Below are positions 8,320 to 14,601 of a stretch of 14,601 bases of DNA, one piece after another (within the stretch, counting starts at the first letter, position 1; each line of letters starts with the position of its first letter). The translations under genes and the position numbers were made by a program. The notes beneath the pieces were generated by a model. The model was not told the origin of the DNA and made no database searches. It was given only the letters and a program-made list of their open reading frames with translations. This stretch comes from Auxenochlorella pyrenoidosa (taxonomy: Eukaryota; Chlorophyta; Trebouxiophyceae; Chlorellales; Chlorellaceae): NCBI GenBank assembly GCA_001430745.1, contig KQ482066.1, positions 323,244 through 337,844 of the forward strand, read 5' to 3'.

Positions 8320-11300
8320 TCACACCGTCAAGTGCTGCCGCAGCAGCTGTCGGGCCAGCGGGTCAGCGCCAGACTGCCGATAAATCAGGGCCAGGTTGTG
8401 AGCTGCTTCGCGCCGCAGGTCGTAAGTGGCACCTGCAGGCAGGTGGCATTTGACAAGGGAACAAGGGCAATTGGGTGTCACCTGGCACCAGGAGAGGGCG
8501 GAAGCAGCGGGCCGGCATTGGCGCTGCGCGCCGCCACTGCAAGGCAGCCTGGAAAGCCCCTGACGCATATGCAAGCTGCACACCTGCTGCTCACGCCTGG
8601 CAAAGCAGCCCTCCCCCTAGCCCGCGTCTGAGCAGCAACAACGCGCAACAACAACCGGAGCAGCAACGACGCGCCTGCTGTGGCGGCGGCCCCGGACGGC
8701 GGCCCTGTCTCCAGCACTCGCTCGTAGAAGGGGGCAGCGATGTGCATGAGGCCCAACTGGTGCGCCGCCCGCCCCAGGTTGTAGGCAGCCTCCTGGGCGT
8801 TGCACCTGCAGCGCAAAACGGTCACCACGAGGCTTGCACAACCTCATGCCAAGTGAGGTACGCATGCTACCTGGCGTGGCACTGTGCCAACCCTGGTCTG
8901 CTGCCTGCCTAGCATCGCTGTATGCACTCATCTCTGCACAGCGGACGGGGCCTGCAGTGCAGCGCTCTTGCATGGAAATCATCAGGGCAGGTAGCCAGCA
9001 AAACAAGCTGCAGAAGGAGGCCCACAGCGATGAAGGGCAGCGATGATCCGGTAACGGCGCCCACCTGGCATCGCCGTACTCCTGCAGAAAGGCAAAGGCC
9101 TGCAGCACCGCCCGGTGTCGGTTGGGCACGCGCTTGGTGGCCGCCTGGTTGAGCAGCGCCGCTGCGATGCACAGCAGCACCAGCGGCTCGTGGGGGGCGA
9201 CCCTGCGGCGGGGCGGGCGGCGCCAGGAGGCAAGGGGAGGGGTTGACGCAGCTGCACGCACGGCAGCGATATGCAGGAGCATCCGCAGGCCGCCTGGGGC
9301 CGCTGGGGGACAGCGCACAGACAGGAGGGCAGCAAGCGCAGCCGCTGCAGCACGCGGCAGCACTCGCGGCTGCCGACTGCCGGCCAGAAGGAGGGCGGTC
9401 TGTTTCAGGCAGGGGGGCACGTGGCGGGCTCAACTCCTGTGTGCAGCTGTTTGCAGCGGCCAGGCTGGCATCTCATGCACAGCGGAAGCCCAGCTCGCCC
9501 CACGCAAGCCACAGCGTGGCAGCCACGGGCCCACCCTGGCGCGGCCACTTCCCACCTGTAGGCATGCCAGTACTCGCCCAGGGCCTCAGTCGACTTCAAA
9601 TCACTCATTCTCTCACTCACTCGCTCCCTCCCTCCCCCACCTGTAGGCGTGAAAGTACTCGCCCAGGGCCTCGGCGTACTGCGTGTTGAGCAGGTGGCAG
9701 TGCCCCAGCAGCAGCATGAGCGGCAGGCAGGTGGGCTGCCGCTGGCGCAGCGGGGCCAGCATCTTCTGCGCCTGCCGCACGCCGCCCGTCTCCTGCAGGT
9801 AGCTGCGGCGGGAGCGGGAGGCGGGGCGCCATCAGGGCCGTTCAGCGTACCATGGCAACCAACCACCCAGCCATCTGGCAGGCTGGGTGGCTGGGAAGCA
9901 GGCCTTTGTGAGGAGCCGCCAGGCGCTGCCAGCTCTCCCACCAGTCGCATGCACTGACAGTGCACCGCCTGGCGCCGAGCGTGCGCCTCACCGGCTGAAG
10001 CCGTTCCAGACGACCACGGAGCGCGGCCAGTTGTGGGCCACGGGGCGCAGGCTGGTCATGGCTGCCTGCACAGCGTGGTGGAGAGATGTGTGCATCAGTG
10101 CCTCGGCATGGCGGCCAACAATCAATGCACGACAAGCCTGCACGCAGCGGGCACGCCAACCCAGAGAGCTTTGCATGCAGAGCAGAGGCCGCAACGACGC
10201 GTGGGAGGGGCAGATCAGGCGCGGCGGCCCACGGCGCGGCGCAGCGCTTGCCTGGAAGTCTCGCTGGCCCAGGGCCGCCTCGAAGACCAGCAGCCGCACA
10301 GCGTCGCGCTTCCAGCGGTCAGCCCACCTGGGGTGGGGGGGGGAGGGCTTGGGGCATTTATTGAAAGGATTGGGAGGGGATGTTGATGGCAGGGGCTTGC
10401 CAGCACACATAGGGCGGCGCACCGCTAGGGCCAGTCGGCCCGCCCCGCCCCATCAGGCGCAAGATAGCCATAAAGGGTTCCGCCGCTCAGAGTGCTGAGC
10501 CCGGAATGTGTCGGCAATCGCAGCAAGAACCGACGGCGGATGTATGCTCTGCGGTGCCGAGACCTATGCCACCCTGCCGCCCCACCCTCACCGCTTTCCG
10601 CACACATCCAGCGCCGCCTGCAGCAGCTCCCGCGCCTCGCGGTACTGCCGCTCCGCCAGCAGCACCTGGCGGTGGGGAGGCAAGGCAAGCACACCAGTGA
10701 CGGTGAGTTCCGAGACCTTGGAGTTAAACCGCTGCAAAGGGAACAGCACGCGCAGGCCACTGCTCCTGCATCGGCAGCACCGGCTGTGGACGATGCGGGT
10801 TGTTGAGACACATGATGCCGGCATGACGCCGCACACGGTAACAAGCAAGGGAGCATCTTCCAATGCCAGAGATGTGGACAAACGGGCAGGCAGCAGGCCC
10901 AGCGCTACCCAAATAGCATCCGGCAGCCCATGGCGGTGCATGCTTGGTGCGGCCATCCCCGTCACAGTCAGTCACGCCAGTCACACCCATGCACAGATCG
11001 ACATGCTGGTAGGTTCACGGAGCTGCTTGCCTGGCCCGTCTGTATGAGCATCATGAAGGGCGCCTCCTCCCGCAGCAGCTCCTGCAGGACCAGGCCCGAG
11101 GGGCCCGCCTCCTCGTCGCCGCCTGCAGGTTGGGGTGGGGTTGGGGTGGGATTGGGGTGGGGGGCCAGCAAAGGGCAGGTAGCAAGCTGATGGGGGCCCG
11201 GAAGTGGCGGGGGTAGGGCGCTGTCGAACTGCAAGCAAGTGCCCCCCCCAACGATGGACCGCACTGCCGAGCCGGCTGCCCAGCTGCCTAGGGCACAGCC

Positions 11301-14300
11301 CGGCCGGCCGCCGGCACCTTCGCTCTCCGCGCCGCTCTGCGCCGCCAGGTAGGCCTCTGCCCGCTCATCCAGCTCCCGGATGTGCTGCTTGCGGCGGTCG
11401 TACTTCTTGTAGCCCACAAAGACGCCTGGTTGGGTGGGTGTGGGGTAGGTGGTAGGGGGTGGGGGGCGTTGCAGTTTGCACAACCCGATGGCGGCAAATG
11501 GCGGCAAAGGCTGCCATTTTTTCATGCCAGTGTGCGGCTCTCCCCCTTCAGGTTGCAGGCACAGCCGACATCGGTTCGTCGCTCTCTATCCCGGCCGGCC
11601 CTGAACAAGCTGCTCGCCTGGGCCGCTCAGCTGCCCCCTCCCTCACCCTCGGCCTCGCCGCCACGGGCTGCTGCTCGGCGGCTCAGGAAGCGCAGCCGCT
11701 TGGCCAGCTTCTGGTCTGGCTCGCCGGCAAGCTGCAGGCGGGGGTGAAGGGGCACCACAGGGGCGACTCTCTGGTCATGAAGTGCTTGGCACACAGGCTT
11801 GACAGGTGCTGCCAGACACGGCCCCCCCTCGCCCCCCCCACCCACCCCCCCCTTCCTACTGCTGACCTGGCGATGCTCCGCCTCCAGCGCGCGCAGCGTG
11901 GAGCTCAGCACTGGCATAGTCACATCCAGGTAGGCCTCCTGAGGAGATGGAGAGGGCCGGGGGATACGCAGGGCCCAGGCACACATCGAGGCGCGCCAGG
12001 CGGCCAGGCAGGCAGTCCCGCAACAAAGGCAGGCTGGCTGGCAGGCAGGCAGAGACTGCAGCAGAGGCCGCATGCAGCGACTGGGCCGCCCACTGGCTGG
12101 CTCCACTGGCTGGCTCACGTTCTTGCCGCAGGCGTAGAGAATGTTGGCGCGGCGCAGCACGAACTCGTACGCGGCGGCGTGGTCCCCGGGCATGTCCTGG
12201 CTGCGGATGAGGGCTTCTAGGTCTGCCAGGACCCTGCAGGGGAGGTGGCCAGGGGGCTCGGGTTGCCAAGGGGGGAAGCAAGCATTGTTCGATGGACTGA
12301 GCAGCACCCCTGAGGGGGCTGCCAGACGGCACAGGGCGACCCTGCCTGGATACACGGCGAGAGACACACCATGGCATCCGTGTGCGGCGCTCTCTTGGTT
12401 TGCGTGCATGGCGACGCAGGCGCAGGGGCGTGCGCTGCGCCGCCGGCAAAAGACGCGTCTACGAAGCAGCTCACTTGTCTGCCTCCTCCTGCTGGCCCAG
12501 CTCTCGGTGCAGCTCTGCCAGCGCCACCACAGCATCGATGTAGCCCGGGTGGTCCGGCCCCAGCTGCTGCACAACCGTCTGGTAGACCTGCGGGCAGGGG
12601 CAGGGCAGGCAAGGGGCAGCAGGGTTGTGTGCGCAGCTCGCTGCTGGCGGCGATGGCAAGCGCACGCAGGAAGCAGGCCTGCTGCGGACTGGCGCAGGCT
12701 GTGTGGCAGGGGAGACACGTAGTGCGCAACCCGCAACAGGGTGCAGAGCAGGGGCCGCATGCCCCACCGGCCAGCCCAGTCACCCTCACATTCAGGGCGG
12801 CGTCTGTGTCATCCAGGGCTCGGTGGCAGCTGGCCAGGCGCGCCCACACCGCCGGGGTGCTGCTGTCCGGATGCTCTGCCAGCTCGCTGCAGGGCGGCAG
12901 CAAGGGAGCAGCATGTGGCAGAACGGGTGTGGGTTGGGGCATGAAGGGGAGGGGCTGAAGGGCACAGCAGGCCACCAAGCAGGAGGGCCAGGGCGGCGTG
13001 CGCGACAGCGGGTGCGACAGCAGGGGGGCAGCCGGCGGCGCTCACGCGAGGAAGGGCAGCGCCTTGTCGGGCTGCCCCACGTCCAGGAGCACCTGGGCGG
13101 CGTCCAGGTACAGGTCCGAGAAGCTCTCCACCGGCTCCTGCAGACATTGGTGGATACCACAAATTCACAGGGCACACAAACAGCTAGGGGGAGCACAGTT
13201 GGGCAGACCCTCTTGTAAAGTGGGGTGCAGGGCCCGGCATGGCATGGCAGTCACGCGCAGGTGCTTGCACTGGATGCAGGGCAGCGCTCCCAGCACCCAG
13301 CCAGGCTCGCCTGCAAGACGGTGTTGAAGGCCTCTGCGGCGGACGCGATGTCGCCCAGGTAAGCATGTGCCATGCCGGCTTTGATCTGTGGCACAGTCGG
13401 GGGTGGGTGGGGGTGGGGGACAGTGAGGGGTTGTGTCGGTGACACACGCCCCACTAACCACCTGCCGTTTTCAGCAGACCCATGCAGTCCCTCCCCCTCA
13501 CCCTCAGGTCAATAGGCAGCTCGTCGTCGGGGCCCAGCATCTCCTCCTCTGCCTTCGTGATCTGCAGGGTCAAGGTTGACAAGGCAGAACGGGGGGGCCC
13601 GCTGTGCATGCGTGCCACCGGCAGCTTGACAAGGGCGCCGCACCGAACCGGGCCAGCAGCCGCCAGCGGCAGGTCCCTCCAGAGACACAACTCCGCTGCT
13701 GCTCTGCGCACTCTACGAGGAGGCCCCCCCGCCCCAGCCCTGCCCATCCCCCCACCAGGTTCAGCACGGGCTCCCACTGGCCGGCATCGCAGTGCAGCTC
13801 CGCCAGGATGTTGATGTGAGTCAGGTCGGCCTGCAGGGCCGCGGAGGTCCAGGCAGGGGTGTGGGAGTTTGCGGGGGTTGGGTGGGCACCAGCCAGCGCC
13901 TCTGAGAGGCCGGCATGTTTCAGCCGGGCAATGGTGTGGGTCCCCCGCAGGGGCACAGCCAGAGCATGCGGCCTGCATCAGGCCTTGCCGCAGTGAGGCA
14001 TCAACGCAGGCGTGGCTGCAAAGGGACGACGCATCCTGTGGCTGACTCTCAGACAGGACCGGAAGGCCGGGCCTGCTTGCCTGGTGCGGGTAGTCGCTGA
14101 TGTGGCTCTGCAGGGCCAGCACCGCCTTGTGTGGCTGCCCGGTGCGGTGGAAGAGCCGGGCCAGCGCCTTGGGCACCTCGCTGTGGTCCGGCCGCATCTG
14201 CTGGACCTGCAGTGCAGGAGTGGGAGGCAAGGGTGGGTGGGTGCAGGGTGGGGTGGGGCGGGGAGCGGGCTGTAGTGTACAGAAACCGCTTGAAGCACAA

Positions 14301-14601
14301 GGGAAGTGTTGAAAACAGAAGCAATCAACCCCTCACAGCCGCGATCCCTCAGCGCACGACGTGACGGAGCCCGAGCGAGCATGCCCGCCCCAACTGGTTG
14401 CATGCGCGCACATCCGCCCGCGCTGCGCACCTGCTCCAGCCCCTCGATCGCCTTTTTGTTCTCCCCCATATCGGCGTACAGCATGGCCCGGTCGTACCGC
14501 GCCTCCAGGTCCTCCTTGTCCCGCTTGAGCACCTGCAGGGGGGGGGTCAGGGTGTGTGTGGAGTGGTGTGGTGTGTGGTGTGTGGTGTGTGGTGGTGGTG
14601 G
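8320..14601 (-). CDS. GTF3C3: TFIIIC subunit 3 (TFC4/GTF3C3), TPR protein, 5' part outside window
   Basis: This subunit of TFIIIC binds TFIIIB and recruits RNA polymerase III to tRNA and 5S genes in the nucleus. Twenty minus-strand exons join in one frame of 659 codons: 14532-14431, 14206-14081, 13830-13756, 13561-13502, 13385-13311, 13137-13046, 12886-12790, 12587-12475, 12233-12119, 11938-11867, 11731-11647, 11425-11318, 11122-11031, 10665-10592, 10327-10252, 10065-9992, 9802-9641, 9202-9065, 8805-8675, 8432-8320. Family-like segments are LKRDKEDLEARYDRA, DLTHINILAELHCDAGQW, DELPIDLR, FSDLYLDAAQVLLDVGQPDKA, NWPRSVVVWNGFSR, NAQEAAYNLGRAAHQLGL and the C-terminal DLRREAAHNLALIYRQSG. At least ten TPR-like helical pairs flank a basic-acidic middle (KKYDRRKQ, then ESEGGDEE). 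Family length near 900 implies roughly 250 N-terminal residues to the right. Donors at 14080, 13310, 11030, 10251 and 8674 are GC; the other 14 are GT. The assignment rests on remembered TFC4 and GTF3C3 motifs. Confidence 0.88.
9551..9677 (-). repeat. GTF3C3: duplicated exon end and donor site in a TFIIIC-gene intron
   Basis: Segments 9551-9592 and 9636-9677 are near-identical copies offset by 85 bases. In the first 37 positions only three differ. The right copy is the end of exon 9802-9641 including its donor (TACAG|GTGGG). The left copy lies in the following 438-base intron and still reads EALGEYWHAYR against EALGEYFHAYR in the exon, with an intact AG|GTGGG donor. Because the offset is not a multiple of three, read-through into the copy is out of frame. 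It is best read as a partial tandem duplication. Confidence 0.8.
11128..11164. repeat. TTGGGGTGGGG-type repeat in a TFIIIC-gene intron
   Basis: The plus strand repeats a TTGGGGTGGG-like unit about three times directly beside the acceptor (CTGCAG, complement at 11123-11128) of the exon starting at 11122. On the coding strand it forms the C-rich tract before the acceptor. It resembles but is not the TTTAGGG plant-type telomere repeat. Confidence 0.65.
14551..14601. repeat. GTGTGGT-type microsatellite at the right edge
   Basis: The plus strand consists of GTGTG and GTGGT units up to the window end, with a run of nine G just before (14538-14546). It lies in the intron upstream of the first visible TFIIIC exon, whose acceptor is at 14534-14533. 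Its full length cannot be seen. Confidence 0.75.

Noticed and set aside
11128..11164. Interstitial telomere repeat
   Set aside because: The unit is TTGGGGTGGG-like, not TTTAGGG, and it fits the C-rich tract seen before many acceptors here.
11627..12760. A long open frame of 377 codons on the minus strand
   Set aside because: It runs through introns of the TFIIIC gene and carries family-like sequence only where it overlaps exon 11731-11647 in frame (and, in part, neighbouring exons); the remainder is Cys-, Pro- and Arg-rich GC-driven readthrough.
1..14601. Mobile elements, CRISPR arrays or a bacterial-type operon
   Set aside because: No inverted terminal repeats, transposase-like sequence or spaced repeats were seen; every conserved protein segment is interrupted by spliceosomal introns.

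Overview
The window reads as nuclear DNA of a GC-rich unicellular green alga, probably a Chlorella-like trebouxiophyte. The reasons are GC-rich coding sequence cut into many small exons, short introns (about 90-440 bases) with C-rich tracts before the acceptor, eukaryote-specific proteins (a TFIIIC subunit and a eukaryotic-type farnesyl diphosphate synthase), and TGTAA-type 3'-end signals like those of green algae. The lineage is inferred from these traits, not from a search.

Four protein-coding genes account for nearly all the sequence. (1) Minus strand, 1-2266: the 5' part of farnesyl diphosphate synthase, six exons and 190 residues visible, running off the left edge. (2) Plus strand, 2958-4582: a complete six-exon methionine-R-sulfoxide reductase B of 188 residues with only one cysteine. 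It is divergent (head-to-head) from the first gene, and an additional 5' exon starting at 2652 is possible. (3) Minus strand, 5221-7454: a complete six-exon alpha/beta hydrolase of 368 residues, tail-to-tail with MsrB. (4) Minus strand, 8320 to beyond the right edge: the C-terminal 659 residues (20 exons) of a TPR protein matching TFIIIC subunit 3 (TFC4/GTF3C3). The genes are single nuclear transcription units and show no evident shared pathway: isoprenoid synthesis, oxidised-methionine repair, an unassigned hydrolase and RNA polymerase III initiation.

The intergenic stretches are 2267-2957 (divergent promoter region with a palindromic G-box), 4583-5220 (converging 3' ends) and 7455-8319 (3' end of the TFIIIC gene plus the hydrolase promoter, with a TATA-like site). 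No RNA gene, transposon or CRISPR array was seen.

The most striking feature is splicing. When exons are joined to restore conserved protein sequence, 10 of 35 introns with a visible donor start with GC instead of GT. All ten follow CAG or AAG, nine of ten are phase 0, and they are spread over all four genes. Other points of interest are the one-cysteine zinc-free MsrB with an ambiguous N-terminus, a duplicated exon end inside a TFIIIC intron, and nested alternative donors in two genes. All exon borders were placed by eye from reading frame, splice dinucleotides and remembered family conservation, without RNA evidence.
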